Shown here: piece after piece, positions 7,418-16,383 of the stretch
Layout of the letters: every line of letters starts with the position of its first letter
Position numbering within the stretch: position 1 is the first letter of the stretch
Assembly: GCF_030652775.1 (NCBI RefSeq)
Contig: NZ_JAUSPS010000095.1
Coordinates: 1-64,000, forward strand
Direction of reading: 5' to 3'
Length of the DNA stretch: 64,000 bases
Origin: Acetobacterium sp.
GTDB lineage: Bacteria; Bacillota; Clostridia; Eubacteriales; Eubacteriaceae
Program-made: the position numbers and the translations under genes
Notes under the pieces: generated by a model
Database searches by the model: none
Told to the model about the DNA's origin: nothing
The model's input: the letters and a program-made list of their open reading frames with translations, nothing else

Positions 7418-9796
7418 TTATTCGCGCAGCTGGGCGTCAAATGATCGTTTTAACTCGCTGAGGATTTGATCGATCACCGGATTTATATCATTGTCATTTA
7501 GGGTGCGTTCGTGATGTCTGAAGTTCAAGGCATAAGCCAGACTCTTATAGCCATCAGGAATTTGAGCCCCGGTGTAAACATCAAATAAGTCGATACTTTC
7601 AAGAATTTCGCCGCTGTTTTTACGGATAATAGCCTCAACCGCAGCCGCCGGAATATCAGATTTTAATAAAATCGCTAGATCCCTGTTTGAAGCCGGGAAT
7701 TTGGGCAGATCGGTAAATTTGTTATCGAGTGATGAGCACTCAAAAAGCGCATCAAAAGACAATTGGCACACATAACAACGCTTAGGTAGTTCATAATTCT
7801 TGACGACCACCGGATGAATCTCACCGATTTCACCTAATTTTATGCCATTCACAAAAATTTCAGCTTTTCGTCCGGGATGAAGGAAGTCTGATCCACCAGC
7901 GATAAACTCCGGATATTTAATTCCTGACTGCGCTAGTAACAGCTCAACTGCCCCTTTTAAATCAAAATAATCCTCACTGCCATAACTACTGATGGCCAGT
8001 TTCTGTTCTTCGATGGGTAACTCCCCGGGCTTTTCATTTTTACGATAGGTATTGGACAATTCGAAGAACTGACCAAATGGATTTTTCCGACTATAGTTTA
8101 GTGAAATCACTTCCAATTGATGTCCGACAAGGGTATGGCGCATAATACTGTTTTCTTCACCTAATGGGTTAATCAAAGGGATGAGGTTATCCTCACGCTG
8201 TGAATTCAGCCCTTGAAGACGTTTTTCGCTGGTGAAAGAGGATGTCAGCGTTTCATAATACCCCTGACCCACCAGGATGTTTTTGAGAGCGTCTTGAAAT
8301 TTTTGAACCGGGGTTTTACCACCGACCATGGTTTCGCCCCCCATGATGGTACCAGGGATCATATCATAGCCAAAAATCCGCACGACTTCTTCAGCCAGAT
8401 CTTCCTTTAGTTCAATATCCAGCCGATAACTGGGGACTTCAACTTCCAGAACATGATCACTAATTTTCTCAACCGTGAAAAATAACCGGGTCAGCATTTT
8501 TGAGATCTCAGCGATTGTCAGCGAAATACCCACAAAAGCATTGAACCAATTAACATCCAGGTTGACTTTTTTCAAGGCTTCCACGCAGGGATACACATCG
8601 ATCAAGCCCTCAATGACTTCACAAGCACCGATTTCCAGCAATAGATGGGTTGCCCGCAGGGCTGCAATGCCAGCCAATTCGGGATCGACACCCTTTTCAA
8701 AACGGGAGGATGCCTCGGTTCTCAGACCAAGCTGTTTTGCCGTTAAACGGACACTGCCTTTGTTAAAATTAGCCGCCTCCAGCACGATTAGACTGGTTTT
8801 TTCGGTTATCTCTGAATTTTCGCCACCCATTACACCGGCAACCGCCACCGGTGCCTGACCATTGGTAATCATCAGCATCGTTTCATCAATGTTCCGCTCT
8901 TTATCATCGAGGGTAACAATCTTTTTATCAGTGGTGGTTTTGACAACAATCTCCTGGGACTGGAGGCTATCATAATCAAAGGCATGAAGCGGTTGTCCCA
9001 GTTCCAACATTACGTAATTGGTGACATCGACAATGTTATTAATCGGACGAACCCCACTGTTCAGGAGTTTGACCTGCATCCATAGTGGTGATGCTTCAAT
9101 TTTCTTGACTTTCAGCATTTTGGCTACATAGCGGGGACAGGCTTGATCTTCAATTTTTACTGATAAGTAATCGGCGATCTGATTCGAACTTTCTGTAGCA
9201 GCATAAATTGTAAAACCGGCCATCGGAAGATCCAGGGTTGCTGACGCTTCCCGGGCGATGCCGATGATCGATTGGCAGTCTGACCGGTTAGCCGTCAATT
9301 CGACATCGATGATCACATCATTAAGCCAAAACAGTTCTCGCGCATCCATTCCCAGCGGAGTGCCTGCTGGTAGAATCAGAATCCCTTCCATGATTTCTTT
9401 GGAAAACAAATCGGTATTCATGCCCAGTTCTTCAATCGAGCAGAACATCCCATAGGAAAGCACTCCTCTAAAATCATTGGTACCGATTTTGGTGCCATCA
9501 GCAATCACTGCCCCATCAACGGCAACTGGAACGATAGCGCCTTCAAAGACGTTTTTGGCGGCGGTGACAATCACCCGCTCATCGGTTCCCATGTCCACGG
9601 TACAGACAATCAGCTTATCGGCATTGGGATGGGGTTCAATTTTAGTGATTTTTCCAGTAAATATATTGACCACATTTTCAGAAACAACCGTCAATGTTTC
9701 GACTTTTGTACCTGACATGGTCAGAGCCTCGCCAAAATCATAAGGGGGTATTTTTATATCAACAAATTCTTTTAACCAATTCAGTGAAACGAACAT
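7418..9796 (-). CDS. pheT: Phenylalanyl-tRNA synthetase beta subunit
   Basis: Large subunit of the heterotetrameric enzyme that charges tRNA-Phe and edits misacylated Tyr-tRNA-Phe. The 792 residues contain, in order, the EMAP-like tRNA-binding domain (about 40-150), the B3/B4 editing domain (about 210-370), the B5 domain (about 405-475), the catalytic-like core, and a C-terminal ferredoxin-fold anticodon-binding domain (about 700-790, FPASNRDLAILLKSDIPA). The start is preceded by AGGAGGAACCATA. It lies 13 bp after pheS, in the T-box controlled unit. Confidence 0.97.
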   Translation of the reverse strand: MFVSLNWLKEFVDIKIPPYDFGEALTMSGTKVETLTVVSENVVNIFTGKITKIEPHPNADKLIVCTVDMGTDERVIVTAAKNVFEGAIVPVAVDGAVIADGTKIGTNDFRGVLSYGMFCSIEELGMNTDLFSKEIMEGILILPAGTPLGMDARELFWLNDVIIDVELTANRSDCQSIIGIAREASATLDLPMAGFTIYAATESSNQIADYLSVKIEDQACPRYVAKMLKVKKIEASPLWMQVKLLNSGVRPINNIVDVTNYVMLELGQPLHAFDYDSLQSQEIVVKTTTDKKIVTLDDKERNIDETMLMITNGQAPVAVAGVMGGENSEITEKTSLIVLEAANFNKGSVRLTAKQLGLRTEASSRFEKGVDPELAGIAALRATHLLLEIGACEVIEGLIDVYPCVEALKKVNLDVNWFNAFVGISLTIAEISKMLTRLFFTVEKISDHVLEVEVPSYRLDIELKEDLAEEVVRIFGYDMIPGTIMGGETMVGGKTPVQKFQDALKNILVGQGYYETLTSSFTSEKRLQGLNSQREDNLIPLINPLGEENSIMRHTLVGHQLEVISLNYSRKNPFGQFFELSNTYRKNEKPGELPIEEQKLAISSYGSEDYFDLKGAVELLLAQSGIKYPEFIAGGSDFLHPGRKAEIFVNGIKLGEIGEIHPVVVKNYELPKRCYVCQLSFDALFECSSLDNKFTDLPKFPASNRDLAILLKSDIPAAAVEAIIRKNSGEILESIDLFDVYTGAQIPDGYKSLAYALNFRHHERTLNDNDINPVIDQILSELKRSFDAQLRE

Positions 9797-9809
9797 ATTA
9801 TGGTTCCTC

Positions 9810-10832
9810 CTATTTAAATTGCGCTAAAAAGCGCAAGTCGTTTTCAAATAATAAACGCAGATCAGTGATCCCATACTTGGTTAAGGTAATCCGATCCAGT
9901 CCCATTCCAAAAGCAAAGCCACTGTATTCATCGGGATCGATACCACATAACCGTAAGACATTGGGGTGAACCATGCCGCAGCCCAGAATCTCGATCCAAC
10001 CGGTGTTGCTGCAAACCTTGCAGCCGACGCCCCCGCATTTGAAACAGGTGACGTCCATTTCCGCACTTGGTTCGGTAAAATAAAACTGGTGCGGTCGGAA
10101 TTTCGTTTTGGTCTGTTCACCAAAGAGTTTTTTAGCAAATAGATCCAGGGTTCCTTTAAGATCGCTCATGGTAATGCCCTTGTCGATGACCAGACCTTCC
10201 ATTTGATGGAAAACCGGCGAATGGGTAGCATCTATTTCATCGCAGCGATATACCCGACCCGGTGAGATAATCCGCAATGGCGGTTTCTGTTCCTGCATAA
10301 CCCGCACCTGGACTGGTGAGGTCTGGGTTCTCAGAACAATGTCGTCCTGATAATAAAACGTATCCTGCAAGTCTCTGGCAGAGTGATCCTGAGGAACGTT
10401 CAGGTAGTCAAAATTATATTTAGCCCATTCGATTTCTGGACCTTCGGCAATCGAAAAGCCCATCCCCAGAAAGATTTCTTTCAATTCGTTGACGGTTGTG
10501 GTCAATGGATGAAGATTCCCAGCCAGATGCTTTTTCCCCGGTAGGGATACATCAATGCTTTCTTCTCTGATCTGCGCTTCGATTTCCTTATGTTCAAGCA
10601 ACTGTTTCTGGGCTGAAATGTTATTCTCAATTTCTTCCCGTATTTCATTGGCCAATTTCCCAATTATTGGTCGTTCCTCGCTGGAAAGCTTGCCCATGCC
10701 CTTCAGGGCAATGGTCAACTCCCCTTTTTTACCGAGATACTTTATTCTCACATTGTCCAGTGTTTTTAATTCTTCAACATCATTAAGATCGGTCAAACAG
10801 CGATCTCTTAATTGTTTAAGTTCTAACTCCAT
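9810..10832 (-). CDS. pheS: Phenylalanyl-tRNA synthetase alpha subunit
   Basis: Catalytic subunit. 340 residues: an N-terminal coiled coil (about 1-90) that contacts tRNA, then class II motif 2 (RVYRCDEIDATHSPVFHQME), and motif 3 near the C-terminus (GFAFGMGLDRITLTKYGI). A CxxC-type pair (CFKCGGVGCKVC) is visible, and the catalytic FAFGMGLDR is intact. It is the first gene of pheS-pheT and is preceded by a Phe-type T-box leader. The start follows an AAGGAGAAAGAA site. Confidence 0.97.
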   Translation of the reverse strand: MELELKQLRDRCLTDLNDVEELKTLDNVRIKYLGKKGELTIALKGMGKLSSEERPIIGKLANEIREEIENNISAQKQLLEHKEIEAQIREESIDVSLPGKKHLAGNLHPLTTTVNELKEIFLGMGFSIAEGPEIEWAKYNFDYLNVPQDHSARDLQDTFYYQDDIVLRTQTSPVQVRVMQEQKPPLRIISPGRVYRCDEIDATHSPVFHQMEGLVIDKGITMSDLKGTLDLFAKKLFGEQTKTKFRPHQFYFTEPSAEMDVTCFKCGGVGCKVCSNTGWIEILGCGMVHPNVLRLCGIDPDEYSGFAFGMGLDRITLTKYGITDLRLLFENDLRFLAQFK

Positions 10833-10910
10833 TTCTTTCTCCTTTTTTAATTATCTTATTAAATGCTTTTTTAAATCATTTGTTGTTAAATCATTTTCTT
10901 TTAAATAAAT

Positions 10911-11155
10911 AAAAAAATCGTCCTTCTGAAAAGGACGAAATTACTCCGCGGTACCACCTTAAATTAATACTGATTGCATTCACTCAAAATTTTAACGCAA
11001 TTAACGTTAGAGGCTAAAGGCCATCAAAAACGGATGATGACGTTCACGTCTAAAACTCCAGAGGGAACTTCAATAAAATTAAAAACAAAAATCTCTCAGC
11101 CTGGGATTTTTTCTCTGTAAAATTTAATATTTATCTACTCGCTCTATCATTGTTG
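10911..11155 (-). promoter_or_regulatory. T-box riboswitch of pheST (Phe specifier TTC)
   Basis: Minus-strand leader with the Stem I opening GATAGAGCGAGTAGAT, the T-box core AAGGTGGTACCGCGG (10946-10960), and an intrinsic terminator CGTCCTT/GAAGGACG followed by T7 (10911-10938). The specifier loop reads GAAG-TTC-CCTCTGGAG, placing codon TTC at 11065-11067. Uncharged tRNA-Phe should favour the antiterminator. Confidence 0.92.
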
Positions 11156-11196
11156 ATAAGCTATTTAATTTTTGTTTCGATTTTGCACTAACAATA

Positions 11197-11988
11197 TTAT
11201 TTAAAATCTCTGACCAGGTCATACATAATAATCCCTGCTGCGGTTGCCACATTAAGCGACTCGGCCCGACCCAAAATAGGAATTTTGAGTAACAGATCAC
11301 AGCATTCACTCATCTCATGTGACATGCCCTGGGACTCGTTCCCCATCACAATTGCAAACGAGCCGTTAAGGGGTTTGCGCTCCCATAATGAACCGCCCGT
11401 TAAGGAGGTACCAATGAGGGTTATCGGCTGGCTCTTTAATTGCTTCACATAGTCGAGCAATGACTCTACTTGATAAATCGGCAAGTGAAAAACTGAACCC
11501 ATAGAACCCCTTAACACTTTCTCATTATAAACATCGGCTGTTTTGGTGGAAGTCACAATACAGTCAAAGCCAGCCGCATCAGCAGTTCGGATGATGGTGC
11601 CAACATTGTAAGGATCCTGAACATCTTCTAATAAAACATAACGTTTGAATGTACCAGACGGGACGCTTATTTTAGACAACACACAGATAATTCCTTCAGG
11701 TTTTTGCAAACTTGAAATTGATGACAAAATTGAAGAGTTTACAATCGTTACCGTTACATCATTTTCGCTTAATGCGATTAAATAATCGCTGTTCGAGCCA
11801 GCATTAATTTCCAGCCAATCTTTTGTAATAAAAATTTGTTTAATCCGCAATTCGTTTTTGACGGCCTCTAGAAAAAGCTTGGTTCCTTCGATTGCAAAGG
11901 TTCCCTCCGAATCTCTAAAGGATTTACTACTAAGTTTTCGCAGATATTTAAGTTGATCATTATTTTTAGAAGTGATTTCCTGAAACAT
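11197..11988 (-). CDS. TrmH/SpoU-family RNA 2'-O-methyltransferase
   Basis: SPOUT methyltransferase acting on rRNA or tRNA ribose. Residues 1-95 form the L30e-like substrate-binding domain. The knotted SPOUT domain has LLEDVQDPYNVGTIIRTADAAGF (motif 1), FAIVMGNESQGM (motif 2) and ILGRAESLNVATAAGIIMYD (motif 3). The catalytic Arg and knot residues are present. 263 residues. It starts 3 bp after ktrA with no clear ribosome site, so it is probably coupled. The position just upstream of the pheS T-box is common in Clostridia. The exact target nucleotide cannot be read from sequence. Confidence 0.9.
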   Translation of the reverse strand: MFQEITSKNNDQLKYLRKLSSKSFRDSEGTFAIEGTKLFLEAVKNELRIKQIFITKDWLEINAGSNSDYLIALSENDVTVTIVNSSILSSISSLQKPEGIICVLSKISVPSGTFKRYVLLEDVQDPYNVGTIIRTADAAGFDCIVTSTKTADVYNEKVLRGSMGSVFHLPIYQVESLLDYVKQLKSQPITLIGTSLTGGSLWERKPLNGSFAIVMGNESQGMSHEMSECCDLLLKIPILGRAESLNVATAAGIIMYDLVRDFK

Positions 11989-11990
11989 CG

Positions 11991-12659
11991 CTAATGATCT
12001 TTTCGGGATAGCTTATTAATCTCATTAATAGATCGATTTTCGCCCATGACAATCAGCTTGTCACCCGAATGAATAATATCATTTGCAACAGGTGAAGCAT
12101 TTAAAACATCAAGGGTTCGAATGGCGATCACATTTAAGCCATGCTTTTCTCTCAAGTTCAACTGATCCAGTGATTTTCCTTCCCAGATATGAAGAGACTC
12201 CACTTCAACAATGGAATGATTGGTATCCAGCTCTAAAATATCGATAAAATCGCCAGAGAAAAGATTATGTGCAACGCGCTCACCCATATCACGTTCAGGA
12301 GAAAATACTTTCTTAACGCCTAATTTAAGCAGCACCTTTTCATGCTGAGCATTATTTGCTTTCCCATAAATTTCGCTGATTCCCAGCTCCTGAGCATTGA
12401 CAATTCCCATGATACTGCTGTTAATATCGGAAGTAATCGAAACAACCACGGCGTCCACATTTTTTAACCCAATCGACTTCAGGGCGTTGATATCTGTAAC
12501 ATCTGCCTGAACCGCATAGGTTACTAAATTAGCAATATTTTGAATTTTTTCTTCGTCTTTATCGACAACAACAACATTACAGCCCAACTCACTGAGCGTG
12601 ATGGCAAGTGCTTCACCAAAACGCCCTAAACCAAGGACTGCAAACTGCTTTTCTTTCAA
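11991..12659 (-). CDS. ktrA: Potassium channel regulatory subunit KtrA (RCK domain)
   Basis: Cytoplasmic gating ring of the KtrAB potassium uptake system. Residues 1-135 form an RCK_N Rossmann fold with the nucleotide motif GLGRFG and an acid residue ending strand 2 (VVVDKDEE). Residues 140-215 form the RCK_C ligand domain. 222 residues, normal for KtrA. The start is TTG at 12659, which is 8 bases from GAGGAGG; no better-placed ATG exists. It follows ktrB by 14 bp. Confidence 0.93.
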   Translation of the reverse strand: MKEKQFAVLGLGRFGEALAITLSELGCNVVVVDKDEEKIQNIANLVTYAVQADVTDINALKSIGLKNVDAVVVSITSDINSSIMGIVNAQELGISEIYGKANNAQHEKVLLKLGVKKVFSPERDMGERVAHNLFSGDFIDILELDTNHSIVEVESLHIWEGKSLDQLNLREKHGLNVIAIRTLDVLNASPVANDIIHSGDKLIVMGENRSINEINKLSRKDH

Positions 12660-12673
12660 TTAATACTCCTCCT

Positions 12674-14050
12674 CTAGCCAATCATAATATTGCCTTCCGG
12701 CAATTTAAAATTACCAACGTTTTCCCGGGCTCGTTTTTCACTGCGTGAAATAGCATAGGCTACCGTTAATGGACCCAGCCGACCGACAAACATGGTAATA
12801 CTTATGGCTATTTTTCCCCCAATTGATAAATGAGGGGTTAATCCGGTTGTTAAACCAACCGTGCCAAATGCCGAAATCACTTCAAAAACTACAGTTTCAA
12901 AAGAAGCATCGGGCTCTGTACATAATAACACAAAAATCATAGAGATGACAATAGCGAACGCAATAACCAGAACTGAAATTGCCCGGCGGATAGCCGGACC
13001 TAAAATACTGCGTTTAAACGCAACGACATCCTTGCGGCCATGCAGTACCGAGACAACTGTCATTATGATAATGGCAAATGTGGTTGTTTTAACACCTCCA
13101 CCGGTGGAACCTGGCGATGCACCGATAAACATTAAAAGCATCGTTAAAAACAATGACGGAGTCGTCAAAGCAGCAATATCGATGGTATTATACCCGGCGG
13201 TTCGCGGTGTGATCGACTGAAAAGCGGCGGCCATAAATTTTACTGGAAGCGATAAGTTGCCCATGGTATTGGGATTATTATACTCAAAAATAAAAAAGAA
13301 CACAAAACCGACGACCAATAAAGCACCCGATACAGTTAATACCAATTTGGTATGCATACTCATTTTATTGAACTTGCGGACATTAATCAAATCACTGGTA
13401 ACGGCAAATCCCAATCCACCGAGGATAATTAAACCACCAATAACAAAATTGACAATAAAATTACCGACGTATTTTGTTAAACTGGAATAATTTCCAAACA
13501 GATCAAAACCGGCATTACAAAAAGCTGAAATAGCATGAAACAAGCTATATGCAGTGCCCCGCAAGAAACCGTATTCCGGGATAAAAACAAGTGCCAGCAA
13601 TAATGCCCCGATTCCTTCGATCACCAGCGATGAGAAGAAAATATATTTGGTAAACTTAACAATCCCTGAGATGGAATCCATATTCACCGAGGATTGAATT
13701 AACAGCCGGTCTTTGATGGTAATGCGTTTCCCCGCCAGTACAAAAAACATGGTAGTTAGTGACATGAAACCCAACCCACCAATCTGAATTAGAAAAATAA
13801 TGACGACTTTCCCGAACACTGACCAAAATGTCCCTGTATCGACAACCACTAATCCGGTCACACAGACAGCCGAAGTTGCTGTAAATAAAGCGTTAACAAA
13901 ACCGCCGCTCTCCCCAGAAGTACTGGCAATGGGCAGGGTAAGAAGAATTGCTCCCAGAAGTATAACCAGAGCAAATCCGTAAATCAGCATTTCCGCAGGG
14001 GAGCGCTGTCCAACAAATTTTTTGAAATTCCAACGTATTTTTTCTGCCAC
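12674..14050 (-). CDS. ktrB: Potassium uptake channel subunit KtrB (TrkH family)
   Basis: Membrane pore subunit of KtrAB with about eight to ten helices and four M1-P-M2 repeats. Selectivity loop segments are visible: TSAVCVTGLVV, AFCNAGFDLFG, TPRTAGYN and FGTVGLTTG, each with the key Gly. GASPGSTGGGVKTTT matches the gate-loop region after M2C. I prefer GTG at 14050 because it is 8 bases from TGGAG; an ATG at 14080 lacks a ribosome site. Operon order is ktrB-ktrA-trmH-type methyltransferase. Confidence 0.93.
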   Translation of the reverse strand: MAEKIRWNFKKFVGQRSPAEMLIYGFALVILLGAILLTLPIASTSGESGGFVNALFTATSAVCVTGLVVVDTGTFWSVFGKVVIIFLIQIGGLGFMSLTTMFFVLAGKRITIKDRLLIQSSVNMDSISGIVKFTKYIFFSSLVIEGIGALLLALVFIPEYGFLRGTAYSLFHAISAFCNAGFDLFGNYSSLTKYVGNFIVNFVIGGLIILGGLGFAVTSDLINVRKFNKMSMHTKLVLTVSGALLVVGFVFFFIFEYNNPNTMGNLSLPVKFMAAAFQSITPRTAGYNTIDIAALTTPSLFLTMLLMFIGASPGSTGGGVKTTTFAIIIMTVVSVLHGRKDVVAFKRSILGPAIRRAISVLVIAFAIVISMIFVLLCTEPDASFETVVFEVISAFGTVGLTTGLTPHLSIGGKIAISITMFVGRLGPLTVAYAISRSEKRARENVGNFKLPEGNIMIG

Positions 14051-14130
14051 GATTCTGTCTCCACATATAATATTTGACAATCATACATATTTTAACATGC
14101 TGTCATAAAAAAGCAACAATAATATCCAAT

Positions 14131-14174
14131 AAAAAAAACTTCCCAATCATGGATAATCCGTTGAGAAGTTTTTT
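14131..14174 (-). terminator. Terminator of the infC-rpmI-rplT operon
   Basis: AAAAAACTTC and GAAGTTTTTT arms enclose about 22 bases just after rplT on the minus strand, ending in a T-run. Confidence 0.8.
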
Positions 14175-14182
14175 CAGTACGA

Positions 14183-14536
14183 TTAGTTCATGTTTTTCTT
14201 TGATACTTCAACTAAGTCTTTAAAAGCATTGATGTCATTCATGGCCAAATCAGCTAAGATTTTACGGTCAATTTCAACACCTGCCTGTTTTAAACCAAAC
14301 ATGAATTTGCTATAGCTTAAGTCATACATTCTGGCACCGGCATTGATTCGAGTGATCCATAATCTTCTGAAATTTCGTTTCTTTTCTTTACGGCCAACAT
14401 ATGAAGATCTGAGTGCCCGCATAACGGCTTCATTTGCTGATCTATATAACTTACTTTTAGCGCCATAATAGCCCTTTGCAAGTTTAAGTACTTTTTTATG
14501 TTTCTTTTTGGCATTAACGCCCTTTTTAATTCGCAT
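14183..14536 (-). CDS. rplT: Ribosomal protein L20
   Basis: Large-subunit assembly protein and, in Firmicutes, autogenous repressor acting on the infC leader. 117 residues, the standard length, with the basic N-terminal arm ([17 protein letters not shown]) and globular domain ([13 protein letters not shown]). AGGAGGAAATAA precedes the ATG. It is the last gene of infC-rpmI-rplT. Confidence 0.97.
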   Translation of the reverse strand: MRIKKGVNAKKKHKKVLKLAKGYYGAKSKLYRSANEAVMRALRSSYVGRKEKKRNFRRLWITRINAGARMYDLSYSKFMFGLKQAGVEIDRKILADLAMNDINAFKDLVEVSKKNMN

Positions 14537-14562
14537 TATTTATTTCCTCCTATCTTCAAATA

Positions 14563-14766
14563 TTATCTTTTAACCATTTTGATCATTTTCATAACTACTT
14601 TAGCATCTCCAGGAGCTAAACCAGTAGCTTTTCTGAGGTTTCTTTTTCTCTTACTGCTTTTTTTGTTTAGAATATGGCGTTTACCAGCTTTTGTCCGCTT
14701 GATAAAACCTGATTTTTTTATTTTAAAACGCTTTGCAGCACCACGGTGTGTTTTCATTTTTGGCAT
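14563..14766 (-). CDS. rpmI: Ribosomal protein L35
   Basis: 67-residue basic protein ([15 protein letters not shown], ending [10 protein letters not shown]), typical of L35. Start chosen at ATG 14766, which has AGGAGGAAATAGTT in front; an in-frame upstream ATG at 14790 has none and would add eight atypical residues. Confidence 0.96.
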   Translation of the reverse strand: MPKMKTHRGAAKRFKIKKSGFIKRTKAGKRHILNKKSSKRKRNLRKATGLAPGDAKVVMKMIKMVKR

Positions 14767-14880
14767 AACTATTTCCTCCTCCCTGTACAAGGTATCTTTT
14801 ATAAAAAACTATATCTGAGAAACTTAATTAAAAAACAGCTAAGTTTAGCTAACAGATAGTCAATTAACACATTGAGTTAT

Positions 14881-15399
14881 TTATTTTTGCTTGGGTGCTA
14901 AATACATAACCATATTTCGGCCTTCAATCTTCGGTGCCTTTTCAACCACGGAAAGATCAGAAACACGTTCTGCAAAATCAAGTAATACTTCTTTTCCCTG
15001 TTCCGTATAAGCCATTTCACGGCCTCTGAAACGAATAGCCACTTTGACCCGACTACCTTGTTCCAAGAATTTAATGCAATTTTTAATTTTAACATTAATA
15101 TCATGCTCTTCAACTCGAACCGACATACGAATTTCTTTAATAACCACAGCTTTTTGATTTTTTTTAGCTTCTTTTAATCGTTGAATTTCTTCGTATCTAA
15201 ATTTTCCGTAGTCAAGAATCTTACAAACCGGCGGTTTTGCGTTTGGTGAAACTTTCACTAGATCCAAATTTTTCTCATCGGCTAATGCTTGAGCGTCTTT
15301 TGTATTCATGACTCCCAACATCTCACCTGCTTCGTCAATTACACGGATTTCGCGATCACGGATCTCGTTATTAATTTCGTGTTGAACATCTTTGCTAAT
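14881..15399 (-). CDS. infC: Translation initiation factor IF-3 with probable ATT start
   Basis: IF-3 dissociates subunits and discriminates initiation codons. The N-domain (EIRDREIRVIDEAGEMLGVM) and C-domain (KEIRMSVRVEEHDINVKIKN) are complete only if translation begins upstream of the first ATG (15321). An in-frame ATT at 15397-15399 lies 9 bases after GGAGG and gives 172 residues, the normal size. IF-3 genes are known to use rare ATT-class starts for self-regulation because IF-3 rejects them. No ATG, GTG or TTG in the right frame is as well placed. Confidence 0.93.
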   Translation of the reverse strand: MSKDVQHEINNEIRDREIRVIDEAGEMLGVMNTKDAQALADEKNLDLVKVSPNAKPPVCKILDYGKFRYEEIQRLKEAKKNQKAVVIKEIRMSVRVEEHDINVKIKNCIKFLEQGSRVKVAIRFRGREMAYTEQGKEVLLDFAERVSDLSVVEKAPKIEGRNMVMYLAPKQK

Positions 15400-15545
15400 A
15401 GTAATATACCTCCATATATAAAAATTGCAGGTAGAGTCACTCCACCTGCAAAAAAATACTAACGAACAATTATAATACGTTCATTCATATTTACCTATTT
15501 CCCTAAGAAATGAGGTGAGAAGTGTGATTCCTCTACTTTGTTACT
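15400..15545 (-). promoter_or_regulatory. infC operon leader with attenuator hairpin (L20-leader type)
   Basis: About 145 nt of untranslated leader. It contains a strong stem TTGCAGGT/ACCTGCAA followed by T5 at 15421-15457, directly before the infC ribosome site, which looks like an intrinsic terminator or attenuator. Firmicutes infC-rpmI-rplT leaders are attenuated by L20. The L20-binding fold itself was not modelled. Confidence 0.7.
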
Positions 15546-15550
15546 ACGCT

Positions 15551-15579
15551 ATTATATGCTTATTCATCATCAATGTCAA
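15551..15579 (-). promoter_or_regulatory. Sigma-A promoter of infC-rpmI-rplT
   Basis: Perfect TTGACA (15574-15579), 17-bp spacer, perfect TATAAT (15551-15556) on the minus strand. Confidence 0.9.
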
Positions 15580-15588
15580 CTGTTTTTT

Positions 15589-16383
15589 TTATGAAAGTAA
15601 CGCCCGGTCATTAGCGAATTCTTCGCCACTGACCTGACCAAAGCGTTTCAGTAAATCTTCAACGGTCAGCTTCTGTTTTTCTTCGCCTCTGATGTCCAGA
15701 ATAACCCGTCCCTCATGCATCATGATCAATCGATTACCATGTTCAATGGCATGGCGCATATTATGAGTGACCATCAGGGTCGTCAGATTGCCTTCTTTAA
15801 CAAAACGGTCACTGAGCTGCAGCACCTTGTCGGCTGTTTTGGGATCTAAAGCCGCTGTGTGTTCATCCAGCAATAGTAATTTGGGCTTTTTCAGTGTTGC
15901 CATCAATAAGGTCAATGCCTGTCGTTGTCCCCCCGAAAGCAGACCCACCTTGGCATGGAGCCGATTTTCCAGCCCTAAATCCAGATGGCTGAGGTACTCT
16001 TTGTAAATCTCTCGTTCCTTATGACTGATTCCCCAGCTCAATGACCGGGTTTTGCCACGACGATAGGCCAGGGCGAGGTTTTCTTCAATCCCCATATTGC
16101 CGGCCGTACCCATCATTGGATCCTGAAATACCCGGCCGATGACCGCCGAACGTTTATGTTCGGGAAGCTTAGTAACATCCAATCCATCAATCAGAATGGA
16201 ACCCTTATCAACGCCAAAGACCCCGGCCACACAATTGAGAAATGTTGACTTACCGGCTCCGTTGCCGCCGATCACCGTGACAAAATCACCTTCTGCCAGT
16301 GACAGACTGAACTTACTCAAAGCAACTTTCTCATTAACCGTTCCGGCATTAAATTTTTTTTCGATATCATTAATAATTAACAT
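15589..16383 (-). CDS. ABC transporter ATP-binding protein (COG1101 type)
   Basis: ATPase of a three-gene importer. Walker A GGNGAGKST (about residue 37), Q-loop VFQDPMMG, signature LSGGQRQALTL, Walker B LLLLDEHTAALD with His in the D-loop region, and H-loop VTHNMRHAI are all present. 264 residues. It abuts the permease gene (ATG directly after its stop) and belongs to the COG2984-COG4120-COG1101 amino-acid importer class. A T-box upstream of the operon suggests an amino-acid substrate. Confidence 0.92.
   Translation of the reverse strand: MLIINDIEKKFNAGTVNEKVALSKFSLSLAEGDFVTVIGGNGAGKSTFLNCVAGVFGVDKGSILIDGLDVTKLPEHKRSAVIGRVFQDPMMGTAGNMGIEENLALAYRRGKTRSLSWGISHKEREIYKEYLSHLDLGLENRLHAKVGLLSGGQRQALTLLMATLKKPKLLLLDEHTAALDPKTADKVLQLSDRFVKEGNLTTLMVTHNMRHAIEHGNRLIMMHEGRVILDIRGEEKQKLTVEDLLKRFGQVSGEEFANDRALLS

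Noticed and set aside
11124-11309. Small ORF at the end of the TrmH-family gene
   Set aside because: It overlaps the methyltransferase in another frame and runs into the pheS T-box; no support.
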